Source: a bacterium (GTDB taxonomy: Bacteria; SZUA-182; DTGQ01). Taken from it: 64,000 nt of DNA. This document shows positions 15,792-23,674 of this stretch, in pieces. Every line of letters starts with the position of its first letter. Within the stretch, counting starts at the first letter, position 1. The position numbers were made by a program, and so were the translations under genes. The notes under the pieces were generated by a model, which did not search any database, had not been told where the DNA came from, and was given only the letters and a program-made list of their open reading frames with translations. Where the stretch lies: NCBI GenBank assembly GCA_040755755.1, contig JBFLZW010000001.1, positions 222,157 to 286,156 of the forward strand, written 5' to 3'.

Positions 15792-18185
15792 CTACCTCCC
15801 CTCATCCCCCATCACCCTGTGCAGCTTCTCACTCAGCTCCTCGGCTCCGTACGGCTTGGCAACCACTTCTTTGAAACCATATTTTTTGTATTCCGACATG
15901 ATGGGGGCATTGGAGTATCCGCTTGAAACGATGGCCTTGACCCCGGGGTCGATTTCCCGCAATATCCGGATAGCTTCATCGCCTCCCATGCCACCGGCAA
16001 TGGTCAGGTCCAGAATGACGCAGTCGAAGGGCTGCCCGGACTCCAGGGCTTTCCGGTAAAGCCTTACCGCTTCCTCCCCCTCGATGGCAAATTCCACCTC
16101 ATAGCCAAGAAAACTGAGTATATTACCGGCAACATCCCTCATGCTTTGCTCATCATCCATGAGCAGGATCCTTCCCTGGCCGGGTTGCAGTCTCTTTTTT
16201 CTAATCTCTTCCCTCGCCTTCCTGCTGATTTCCTCCCTGATCTGCTCTTCGACTGCTGGTTTTTCCTCCGGTACCGGCAGATAAAGAGAAAAGGTTGTTC
16301 CCGCTCCGGGACGGGATTCTGCGCTGACATGACCCTGGTGTCTTTTCATTACGGAATAGACAACCGCCAGTCCGAGACCGCTTCCGCCGGGTTTGGTGGT
16401 AAAATAGGGATCGAATATCTTCGGCAGGATTTCAGCCGGTATACCTGGCCCCTGATCGATGATTGAAACTTTTACGTATCTTCCCGCCTGGAGCGGCAAA
16501 CCGGCCTCCGGCCCGACAGTCACATTTTCAGCCTGTATCCTGATTACCCCGCCTCTGGGCATAGCCTGGGCAGCATTGATTATGATGTTATGGATTGCCT
16601 GGCTGATCTGGTCCTCGTCAATCTCTGCCAGCCATAAATCTTCCGGCAGTACGAATTCGCTCCTGATTCTGGAGCCGCTCAGGGAAAAGTTGACTGCGTC
16701 CCTGAGCAGGCCGGGAACAAAGGTGGTCTTCCTGATCGGCGCTCCGCCTCTGGCAAAGGTGAGTAATTGATGGGTCAGCCTTTTGGCCTGATTCAAGGAT
16801 GCGTCTCCTACTCTGGTCAATAATTTAAAATCTTCGGTTCCCGGCATAATATGCCGCTTGGCCAGAAACAGGCTGCCGCTGAGGACGGTCAGGATATTGT
16901 TGAAATCGTGGGCAATGCCGCCAGCCAGAATGCCGAGAGATTCCAGTCTCTGGGCTCTCTGGAGTTCCTCCGCTATCCTTTTTCGCTCAGTTATGTCCTT
17001 GAAATTGATGACTATGCCAATCAGCCGGCCATCGGATTGCCGCAGAGGAGTGGCGGTGAGGATGCAGGGAATTTTCCTCCCATCACGGCCTGTCAGTTCG
17101 GTATCACACTCGATACGCTGCTCGCCAGCCAAAATCCTGGGTACCGGGCAGTCAGGGCTTCCACAGAGAATGCTGCTCAATACGTCGGAGCATCTTTTAC
17201 CCACCGCTTCCTCGCTGCTCAGGCCAAGCATGAAACCCAGTGTCCGGTTAAAGCGGATCACCCGAAGCTCTCGATCGAGCACACACATTCCATCGCCTGA
17301 GGCATCGAATATCTGATTGAGCTGGGTGGAGGCGGATTCGGCTGCCTCTTCAGCCCTCCCGCGCTCGGCTATCTCCTGCCTGAGCTGTTCGTTGGCTCTG
17401 GTCAACTGGCCGGTACGCTCCCTGACCATTTCTTCGAGATGACCCCGATATCGCTCCAGTTCCTCCTCTGTCTGCTTTCGCTCAGTGATATCCAGAGTAA
17501 TTCCCAGGAAAGCGGGCTTCCCGCGAAAGGGAATGGAAGCACCCCACAGGTCCACCCATCGGGGTCCATATCCACCGGGGATTACAAGGCGTATCTCACA
17601 GCACCTTGGTGCTGCTTTTCCTGCTTTCAGGTCATTCAAGTAGGCACGCACCATTTCCCGGTCATCGGGATGGACCAAATCCACGAAACACAGCTCAGTC
17701 ACTTCTCCGGAGGATCGGCCAACGGTTTCCCTGAAGATGGGATTGGCATAAACCAGGAGATCATCCTGGGCGATGAAGATGCCGGACGGGCTGTTCTCGG
17801 CCAGCGCATAATACCTGCGCTCTACCTCCTGGGAGAGTCTGCGCGCCCGCAGCAGAATCTCTACCCGTGCCCGCAGCTCTATTGGAATAATAGGCATCAG
17901 GATCAATTCATCCACCGTGCGCCACAGGTGCCGGGTGATCATTCCCACATCGGGCCGGGAGGTGAGCAGCAGAAAGGGCAGATAGACCGGCTGCTCGGAA
18001 TCTCTCCTGGCCTGCACCTGGTTCCAGAACCGGTCAAGGGAAAGGCCGTCCAGAATGCCGAGATCAAAAGGGCTGCTTAATTCCTCCTTCTCCTCGGCTA
18101 AAATCACCTCATATTCCCTGCTGAGCAACCCGGCCAGAAGGCGGCGGTTCTCCCTGTTTTCCATAAAAAGAAGTATCCGGTCCAT
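15792..18185 (-). CDS. Hybrid sensor histidine kinase with degenerate N-terminal receiver
   Basis: A 797-residue soluble signalling kinase with no membrane segments. Order: receiver-like domain (1-115) lacking the usual acidic pair (reads MENREN at the start); PAS domain (about 125-235); coiled coil (237-285); second PAS (about 288-400); HisKA with phosphorylatable His426 in AGGIAHDFNN; ATPase domain with N box IHNIIINAAQ (531-540) and G boxes DQGPGIP and GSGLGL; C-terminal receiver with Asp726 and Lys777. ATG 18185 is used; GTG 18191 is also possible and would overlap the upstream regulator's stop. Third gene of a KaiC/regulator/kinase operon. Input is presumably cytoplasmic or relayed by the KaiC-like ATPase. 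Confidence 0.9.
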   Translation of the reverse strand: MDRILLFMENRENRRLLAGLLSREYEVILAEEKEELSSPFDLGILDGLSLDRFWNQVQARRDSEQPVYLPFLLLTSRPDVGMITRHLWRTVDELILMPIIPIELRARVEILLRARRLSQEVERRYYALAENSPSGIFIAQDDLLVYANPIFRETVGRSSGEVTELCFVDLVHPDDREMVRAYLNDLKAGKAAPRCCEIRLVIPGGYGPRWVDLWGASIPFRGKPAFLGITLDITERKQTEEELERYRGHLEEMVRERTGQLTRANEQLRQEIAERGRAEEAAESASTQLNQIFDASGDGMCVLDRELRVIRFNRTLGFMLGLSSEEAVGKRCSDVLSSILCGSPDCPVPRILAGEQRIECDTELTGRDGRKIPCILTATPLRQSDGRLIGIVINFKDITERKRIAEELQRAQRLESLGILAGGIAHDFNNILTVLSGSLFLAKRHIMPGTEDFKLLTRVGDASLNQAKRLTHQLLTFARGGAPIRKTTFVPGLLRDAVNFSLSGSRIRSEFVLPEDLWLAEIDEDQISQAIHNIIINAAQAMPRGGVIRIQAENVTVGPEAGLPLQAGRYVKVSIIDQGPGIPAEILPKIFDPYFTTKPGGSGLGLAVVYSVMKRHQGHVSAESRPGAGTTFSLYLPVPEEKPAVEEQIREEISRKAREEIRKKRLQPGQGRILLMDDEQSMRDVAGNILSFLGYEVEFAIEGEEAVRLYRKALESGQPFDCVILDLTIAGGMGGDEAIRILREIDPGVKAIVSSGYSNAPIMSEYKKYGFKEVVAKPYGAEELSEKLHRVMGDEGR

Positions 18186-18187
18186 GA

Positions 18188-18553
18188 TCACCGTCCGACC
18201 AGGCTGCGGATCAGGGTCAGCAGTTCCTTAACCACCAGGGGCTTGGTCAGTACTCCCCGTGCGCCGTGGCTCAGGCTCTCCTGCTGGAGGGCGTGGCTTG
18301 TTCCGGGAGAGATGATCAGAAAAGGAATCGAGGATTTTCGCAACCGCTCGCACCGGTCCCAGATGTTCCGGTCGTAACCGGCCAGGTCGAGCAGCACCAG
18401 GTCCAGGACTTCCCCCCGGTCGAGGATTGTGTCCAATTCCTCCAGGGCGCTTACTCCCGTGACCCGATAGCCCTCTTTTGCCAGGAACTGGCTGAGCAGC
18501 TCAAGGTTGCGGGGGTTGTGGTCCACAGCCATGATCAGAGGTTTATCCTCCAT
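18188..18553 (-). CDS. Single-domain response regulator
   Basis: A 121-residue stand-alone receiver with no output domain. Phosphoacceptor Asp is in LVLLDLAGYD (about residue 57), the Ser of FLIISPG and Lys of LTKPL complete the site; the acidic pocket reads AVDHN, so one of the two usual acids is His. It lies between the KaiC-like gene (3-bp gap) and the hybrid kinase (stop and start overlap), so the three are translated together. It probably shuttles phosphate or modulates the neighbours. Confidence 0.85.
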   Translation of the reverse strand: MEDKPLIMAVDHNPRNLELLSQFLAKEGYRVTGVSALEELDTILDRGEVLDLVLLDLAGYDRNIWDRCERLRKSSIPFLIISPGTSHALQQESLSHGARGVLTKPLVVKELLTLIRSLVGR

Positions 18554-18556
18554 CCC

Positions 18557-20020
18557 TCAGCCCTTCTCTTCTGGCGGTTTCACCCATTCCGGGGTTCCGC
18601 TCAAAATATTACGCAAACCGGTCAGGGGTTTGCCTACCTTGATCCCATAGCGGGTGATCTCGAATTCCCGCAGCCTCTTTTCAAAGTCGCTGACCCTCTT
18701 TTTCAGCACTCCAATAGCCTTGCGAAGCTCTCCATCGATCTCCAGGTAGCGCAGAAAGAGAACATTGTCCACCAGATAACTGATACTGCCTTCGCTGACC
18801 TGGAACTCGCCGGTTATATTTTTCATCTCGTCAATCAGAAGGAGGGTGACACCCATATTCACCAGGTACTTCTCAAGAGCATGGATGTTATCAGCCAGAT
18901 TCTCACCATGAAGGGAAATGCAGTAGCCGCCGATACTGTCGACCATGACCAGTTGGGTTTTCATCTCCTCCACTTCGCGACGCACCAGAGAGGCGAATTC
19001 ATGAGGTGTTACCTTCAGCGGCTCTATCCTGACTATCGAAAGCGTACCATGCTCGATCATGGACCGCACCGGGATATTGACTGACTCGCTGCGATAGATG
19101 ATCGTTGCCAGCATCTCCTCTCCAAAGACATAGATCATCGACCGCTCGCCTCTTCCGGCAGCCTCCTTCATGAATTGAAGGCCGAGAGTGGTTTTCCCCA
19201 CCCCGCTTGGGCCGCTGATCAGGGTACTCGTGCCCCGCTCCAGCCCGCCGTGCAGCATCTCGTCCAGTTCCGGCACCCCCGAAGGGACGGTCCCGGCAGT
19301 GAACTCCCGGATATACTTTTCGGGTAAAAGGATCGGAAAGACCTCTATCCCCCGGTCAGTCAGCTTCAGGGTATGGCGGCCGGAGCGAAAGCCGGAGCCG
19401 CGAAATTTGGTCACGCTGACAGTCCTGGCCCCTTGTTCGAAGGCCAGGGTAATAACACCATCACTGATGAACTGCAGATCATCGTCAGGGGCCTGAACAC
19501 TGCCCTCGGAGGTAAGAAGTACGGTAGCTCCGTTATCAATGAGAAATCGCAGGAAAGAGAGCACCTGTTTCCGAAACTGAAACGGATCGGCGGTCAGATA
19601 CCGGAATTGAGTTATGGCATCCACAAAGATCCTCTGGGGCTTGAGCTTTTCAATGCTGTCGATAATAACCTGGGTAGTAGGTACCCGCTCCACCTCGGCG
19701 GGGGAGAAAATGTCGTAGGCCTCCACTTTGGCAAAGAATTCCGGCTGAGGGCTCAGGTCCAGGAAATTGACATTTTCCAGGTTAAAGCCCATAACTTGCG
19801 CATTCTTGCGGATCTGGGGTTCCGGCTCGCCCAGGGTGATGAATAACACTTTTTCCCCCTGCTGCACACCTGCAGTGAGGAAATACAGGCCCAGGGTAGT
19901 CTTGCCATTCCCCGGCCCACCCCGTACCAGATAGGCACGCTGAGGAATCAGGCCCCCCTCGAGGATTTCATCGAGTCCCCTGATGCCGGTGGATAAACGG
20001 TCAGATAACTTGGTTTCCAT
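18557..20020 (-). CDS. KaiC-like double RecA-fold ATPase
   Basis: A 487-residue protein with two KaiC/RAD55 ATPase domains. Domain 1: Walker A GGPGNGKT (34-41), Walker B at Asp134, catalytic pair reading GEPE instead of EE. Domain 2: GPSGVGKT (270-277), Walker B Asp361, intact Glu301-Glu302. Where cyanobacterial KaiC has its phosphorylated Ser-Thr pair, this protein has Ser414-Tyr415 (ISYLVD). Start METKLSD at 20020 follows GAGG by 6 nt; upstream in-frame ATGs add an unlikely leader. No kaiA or kaiB is adjacent. Such KaiC homologues next to kinases are common outside cyanobacteria and are not clocks by default. Confidence 0.9.
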   Translation of the reverse strand: METKLSDRLSTGIRGLDEILEGGLIPQRAYLVRGGPGNGKTTLGLYFLTAGVQQGEKVLFITLGEPEPQIRKNAQVMGFNLENVNFLDLSPQPEFFAKVEAYDIFSPAEVERVPTTQVIIDSIEKLKPQRIFVDAITQFRYLTADPFQFRKQVLSFLRFLIDNGATVLLTSEGSVQAPDDDLQFISDGVITLAFEQGARTVSVTKFRGSGFRSGRHTLKLTDRGIEVFPILLPEKYIREFTAGTVPSGVPELDEMLHGGLERGTSTLISGPSGVGKTTLGLQFMKEAAGRGERSMIYVFGEEMLATIIYRSESVNIPVRSMIEHGTLSIVRIEPLKVTPHEFASLVRREVEEMKTQLVMVDSIGGYCISLHGENLADNIHALEKYLVNMGVTLLLIDEMKNITGEFQVSEGSISYLVDNVLFLRYLEIDGELRKAIGVLKKRVSDFEKRLREFEITRYGIKVGKPLTGLRNILSGTPEWVKPPEEKG

Positions 20021-20193
20021 ATACAACCTCATATTAAAATAACATATTATTAAATATAGCACTTTTATCGCCTTGGTCTCGCTTTTATACATTTGTCGGA
20101 CAAATTGCCATAAATCGATGAGATTATCCATATTGGGAGGGATCATGGGCATGACAAGGACAAGAGTTAAGTTATTTCATGTGACAATAAAAT

Positions 20194-20225
20194 AGCCGGT
20201 CAATGCAGGAGGACATTGACCGGCT
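20194..20225. promoter_or_regulatory. 12-bp perfect hairpin upstream of the KaiC-like operon
   Basis: AGCCGGTCAATG (20194-20205) pairs with CATTGACCGGCT (20214-20225), 8-base loop. On the minus strand the stem is followed by ATTTTATTG, terminator-like, and lies about 170 bp upstream of the KaiC-like start, so it could be a leader attenuator or the terminator of a lost gene. The rest of 20021-20628 shows no gene. Confidence 0.5.
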
Positions 20226-20543
20226 GCCTACAGGAAGTAGAGAAAAACATGTCTATATTATTGATCGAAGAATTAACGCTATTTCTTCGCTATTTTTTTA
20301 CTCTTTTAGCACTTATTAGGGGCATTTTTTAATACAATTTTCAGGCTATACGCAGCGCCTGAAAAAGCATATCGGCTGCTATAGAGGCGGGCCTGTCATA
20401 ACCAATTTTCTCTACTGCAAACGGCTATGAACAGATTCGATGATCCTGTATTCTACGTAATTAACTGTACCCCTCTACACAATTCGAAACAATAAAGGGG
20501 TTAGCGGGAGAAATACCAAACTGGAATTATGAAGCTTTTATTT

Positions 20544-20568
20544 GATTATGTGGAGTTTTCACATAATC
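20544..20568. promoter_or_regulatory. Palindrome upstream of vapBC, candidate operator
   Basis: GATTATGTG and CACATAATC form a perfect 9-bp inverted repeat around GAGTTTT, 60 bp upstream of the vapB start; a third GATTATG follows at 20572. VapBC complexes commonly repress their own promoter through such inverted repeats. Assigned by position and symmetry only. Confidence 0.45.
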
Positions 20569-20628
20569 CTCGATTATGGATGCTAAAAAGTACTTGAACG
20601 GAATCCAATTAATAGCTATCATATAATT

Positions 20629-20850
20629 ATGAAAACTACAATTGATATTCCAGATGATGAGTTAATGGAAGTGCTCAAACACACCGGAGCTAAGACTAAA
20701 CGGGAAGCCGTTGTATATGCCATTAAAGACTATAACCGAAGACAACGGCTTTCAAGGGTTGCCGAAATTCTGGGTACTTTCAAAGAATTCATGACCCAGG
20801 ATGATCTTGAAGAAATGCGTGAAGATGATAAATGGAACAAAGAGAAGTAA
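20629..20850 (+). CDS. vapB: VapB-type antitoxin
   Basis: A 73-residue antitoxin. The N-terminus MKTTIDIPDDELMEVLKHTGAKTKREAV is the ribbon-helix-helix DNA-binding unit of VapB (DUF2191-like) proteins; the C-terminal part (FMTQDDLEEMREDDKWNKEK) is the acidic, Trp-containing tail that fills the PIN toxin active site. It overlaps vapC by 19 bp. No ribosome binding site is obvious, only TATAAT just before the ATG, so initiation may be leaderless or the start mis-set. Confidence 0.85.
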   Translation: MKTTIDIPDDELMEVLKHTGAKTKREAVVYAIKDYNRRQRLSRVAEILGTFKEFMTQDDLEEMREDDKWNKEK

Positions 20851-21266
20851 TACTGATAGATACGTCCAGTTGGATTGAAGCTTTGCGAAATAATGGAAGA
20901 ACAGATATTCGCGAACGGGTGAGAATGATGTTGATCAATGGTCTTGCCGTATGGTGTGATATGGTTGCCATAGAGCTTTGGAACGGTGCGAAAGGGGATT
21001 ACGAAAAGAGAAAATTAACTGAATTGGAAAATGTAATAACCTCTCTCCCTATGACGAAAGAAGTGTGGAATTTTGCCCGTGAATTAACAAAGAAATGTCG
21101 AAGTGCAGGTGTGAGCGTTCCCGCTGCTGATTTAATAATAACTTCATGTGCTTTATTTTATAATATCGGAATTGAACACTGCGATAAGCATATAGGTAAA
21201 ATTTTAGAAATTTTTAAATGCGGCCATGAAACTCTAGGAGGCCATATTTCAAACTGTAAAAAGTAA
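20832..21266 (+). CDS. vapC: VapC-type PIN-domain toxin
   Basis: A 144-residue PIN-domain RNase. Conserved acids are visible: LIDTSSWIEAL (Asp9/10 region), the Glu of DMVAIELWNGA, and AADLIITSCAL (Asp near 99), with a final acidic position in IEHCDKHIGKI. VapC toxins cleave tRNA or rRNA and are neutralised by VapB. The gene overlaps its antitoxin and both look intact. AT-rich relative to its neighbours, suggesting acquisition. A terminator follows at 21324. Confidence 0.9.
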   Translation: MEQREVILIDTSSWIEALRNNGRTDIRERVRMMLINGLAVWCDMVAIELWNGAKGDYEKRKLTELENVITSLPMTKEVWNFARELTKKCRSAGVSVPAADLIITSCALFYNIGIEHCDKHIGKILEIFKCGHETLGGHISNCKK

Positions 21267-21323
21267 CAACTACTCAGGCACAAATGCATAGAGAGATAAG
21301 GGCATAAGTGGATAGAACAAAAT

Positions 21324-21360
21324 AAGGGGTTAGATCGTATGACCTAACCCCTTGCTTTTT
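21324..21360. terminator. Bidirectional terminator between vapBC and the tRNA genes
   Basis: AAGGGGTTAG (21324-21333) pairs with CTAACCCCTT (21344-21353). On + it is followed by GCTTTTT; on - by ATTTTGTTC. It serves the convergent vapBC and tRNA transcripts. Confidence 0.75.
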
Positions 21361-21361
21361 A

Positions 21362-21439
21362 TGGCGGGGCCGACGAGGCTCGAACTCGCGACCTCCGGCG
21401 TGACAGGCCGGCGTTCTAACCAAACTGAACTACGACCCC
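21362..21439 (-). tRNA. tRNA-Asp (GTC)
   Basis: Cloverleaf with acceptor GGGGTCG/CGGCCCC, anticodon stem CCGGC/GCCGG, loop CTGTCAC (anticodon GTC), TTCGAGC T-loop, discriminator G and an encoded CCA (rc of 21362-21364). 78 nt. Confidence 0.95.
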
Positions 21440-21486
21440 GTTTTTTTTAATTTTTTCCTCTGGGCTCCCGGCACAGAGTCCAAATA

Positions 21487-21558
21487 TGGGCGGAACAGGA
21501 TTCGAACCTGTGACCCCCGGCTTGTAAGGCCGATGCTCCCCCGCTGAGCTACCCGCCC
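21487..21558 (-). tRNA. tRNA-Val (TAC)
   Basis: Acceptor GGGCGGG/TCCGCCC, anticodon loop CTTACAA (anticodon TAC), T-loop TTCGAAT, discriminator A. Unlike the neighbouring tRNA-Asp, no CCA is encoded (next bases TAT). Likely cotranscribed with tRNA-Asp, 48 bp upstream of it. 21559-21750 shows no gene. Confidence 0.95.
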
Positions 21559-21750
21559 GGCTTGCTTGATAGCAGTAATTTATATCATGGCTTACAGACT
21601 CTTGTCAAATACTATTTTCACTACCCATGATTCTTTGCTCACGGGAGCGTCGCCAGGTTTGAGCGAGGTGATGAGGGCACGAGGCATTTACCGGGAGCCT
21701 GAACCGGTAACTGCGGCCTGTTGTTGCCTTCGGTATCGGACAACGTGTGC

Positions 21751-22026
21751 CTAATAAGCAATCGAGAATGAGGAATAGTCACCGCTGTAATTTTCCCATT
21801 GAATGTCAACCTTCCTCACATGCGCTCCAACAGGACCGCGATGGCACCAGGCAACCAGTCTCTCGACATCCGCCTTTTCCCCTTCGGCCACAACTTCCAC
21901 GCTGCCGTCACTCAGGTTCCGCACCCATCCTTTTACACCTAACCGGCTGGCCTCGGATTTGGTTGAGGACCGGAAAAATACTCCCTGCACCATCCCTGAA
22001 ATGAACAGATGAGCTCGAACCTTCAT
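21751..22026 (-). CDS. acyP: Acylphosphatase
   Basis: A 91-residue acylphosphatase, which hydrolyses carboxyl-phosphate bonds. The phosphate-binding loop GMVQGVFFRSST carries the catalytic Arg and the GWVRNLSDGSVEVVAEG strand carries the catalytic Asn. Length is standard. Cytoplasmic. Lies 65 bp downstream of nrdR on the same strand, a loose pairing. Confidence 0.95.
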   Translation of the reverse strand: MKVRAHLFISGMVQGVFFRSSTKSEASRLGVKGWVRNLSDGSVEVVAEGEKADVERLVAWCHRGPVGAHVRKVDIQWENYSGDYSSFSIAY

Positions 22027-22091
22027 GATTGTTGCTCCCTATTGTCTTCCTTATCTTCCAGGAGCCTTGCTCCCTGGAGGTAATTTACTGG

Positions 22092-22562
22092 CTATTTGAC
22101 TTCCGAAATCCGGTTGTTTGAGATTTCCTGAAGCTCGCTCATGAATTGCTTGATATCCTTAAATTGCCGGTATACTGAGGCAAACCGGACATAAGCAATC
22201 TCATCCAGGTTGTATAACCAATCCATGACCATTTCTCCAAGGTCATTACTTTTGATCTCCTTGCCGCTCAAGTCCTGAACCTTCTCCTCGATCCGGTTCA
22301 CGAATCCTTCCAGAACATAAAGACTTATCGGCCTTTTTTCACAAGCTTTAATTAATCCGTTCAGCAACTTGTTCCGGTCAAAAGGCTCCCGGCGGTTATC
22401 CTTTTTTATCACCATACAGGGAATCTCTTCCAGCCGCTCGTAGGTGGTAAATCTTCGATTACAGCCAAGGCATTCCCTCCTCCTGCGTATCGACAACCCC
22501 CCTTCACTGTCCCGGGAATCCAGAACTTTACTTTCCGCGGATTTACAATATGGGCATTTCAT
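22092..22562 (-). CDS. nrdR: Transcriptional repressor NrdR
   Basis: A 156-residue NrdR, the ATP/dATP-sensing repressor of ribonucleotide reductase genes. A zinc ribbon opens the protein (MKCPYCKSAESKVLDSR...CLGCNRRF), followed by an ATP-cone (VIKKDNRREPFDRNKLLNGL...) and the VRFASVYRQFKDI end. Start at 22562 is chosen because NrdR proteins begin with M(K/R)CPYC; the in-frame upstream extension is not family-like. Standard length. Confidence 0.95.
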   Translation of the reverse strand: MKCPYCKSAESKVLDSRDSEGGLSIRRRRECLGCNRRFTTYERLEEIPCMVIKKDNRREPFDRNKLLNGLIKACEKRPISLYVLEGFVNRIEEKVQDLSGKEIKSNDLGEMVMDWLYNLDEIAYVRFASVYRQFKDIKQFMSELQEISNNRISEVK

Positions 22563-22701
22563 ACGGCAACACCCCCATCGGCAATCACTCCATTCACCGA
22601 AAAAATGAACCACCGGGGAGAAAAAACATCAGCTCTCTAATTATATTATTCTTCCAATAAAATATCTAGCAGATTCCGTTTAATTGAGCGAAAGATATGT
22701 G

Positions 22702-23283
22702 CTATCTTCCGGCAGGGGAAAACACCTTATCCAGAGGAATCTCAAGGCCGGGAATAATTCCTGCCTTCAACACCTGGCTGCGGGAATGGATCTCAGAACC
22801 AGGAAATCTCCCTGCCGATAGCCGGTATATCTCTACCGTCTCTTTATCAGGATCAATTATCCAGTATTCCTTCACCCCGAAAGCTTCATACAGATCCTTC
22901 TTCAACACCTGGTCATAACTTCTGGTAGAGGGTGAAAGAATCTCCACGATGAGATCGGGTGGCCCCTGGATGTTATCTTCGGTAATAATACCCTTATTTT
23001 GATTTGAAACATAAATCAGATCAGGTACCACGATATCGTGATCGGACAGAATAACATCACAGGGAGCATAAAAGAGCTCGCCCAGTTCCTGTTCCCTTAA
23101 GAAGGATGCAATTATTATTGCCAGATTTCTTGAAATCCGCTGATGCCGGGTGCTTGGTGAAGGGCTCATGAAATGATCTCCATCGATTATCTCATGCCGT
23201 TTCCCATTATCAGGAAACAGCACATAATCCCGATAGCTTAACTTCGGGCGATTCTCCCTGTTTTTTAAGCTCAGTGATTTCAT
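22702..23283 (-). CDS. Uma2-family (DUF820) PD-(D/E)XK putative endonuclease
   Basis: A 193-residue Uma2/DUF820 protein. It shows YELIDG-type KRHEIIDG, the HQRISRNLA helix, VVPDLIYVS carrying the active-site Asp, PDLIVEILSPSTRSYD carrying Glu, and the KDLYEAFGVKEYWIIDP helix with its Lys. The fold is that of restriction-type nucleases; the biological role of the family is not settled. Stand-alone gene. Confidence 0.85.
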   Translation of the reverse strand: MKSLSLKNRENRPKLSYRDYVLFPDNGKRHEIIDGDHFMSPSPSTRHQRISRNLAIIIASFLREQELGELFYAPCDVILSDHDIVVPDLIYVSNQNKGIITEDNIQGPPDLIVEILSPSTRSYDQVLKKDLYEAFGVKEYWIIDPDKETVEIYRLSAGRFPGSEIHSRSQVLKAGIIPGLEIPLDKVFSPAGR

Positions 23284-23370
23284 AAGCTCAGCTCCTGTCA
23301 GTTAATACGGGATTACTGCTTCTCAATATCATTAACTTGGCACTACTTACCAAAAGGCCCCTCACCCCAG

Positions 23371-23397
23371 CCCTCTCCCCCCAAAGGGGGGCGAGGG
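23371..23397. repeat. C-rich hairpin repeat
   Basis: CCCTCTCCCCCC (23371-23382) and GGGGGGCGAGGG (23386-23397) around AAA, preceded by CCCCTCACCCCAG. Same family as 7725, 34180 and 59796. Confidence 0.7.
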
Positions 23398-23440
23398 AGT
23401 GGAGGAGGGCTATCCCCCATGAGAAAGGCATCGACCACAG

Positions 23441-23480
23441 GTAGGGTGGGGCTGCTTTTTTGCCCCCCACCCAATACCGC
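23441..23480. repeat. Hairpin repeat GGGTGGGGC...GCCCC (copy 2)
   Basis: Shares GGTGGGGCTGCTTTTTTGCCCC and the following AATACCGC with 10601-10640. Apart from this and the C-rich hairpin, 23284-23674 holds no recognisable gene. Confidence 0.65.
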
Positions 23481-23674
23481 ATGCGATCTCATCGCCAATC
23501 CTAACTGGTCGAGTAATTCCCCTGTAGTGCGCTCAGCTTTCATCTTTATTTTACTATGGTTATTAACCATAAGCAACGAAATAGGAATTTCACGGGAATA
23601 TTGGGAATATATCGGTGAGAAGTATCAAGAGCGGGAAGGATGATATATGGAGGGATTGCAGGCTGGCTGCTCGA

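Noticed and set aside
20594-20627. Promoter TTGAAC...TATAAT for vapBC
   Set aside because: Spacing is 22 bp, too long, and the -10 would place the start of transcription inside the coding region.
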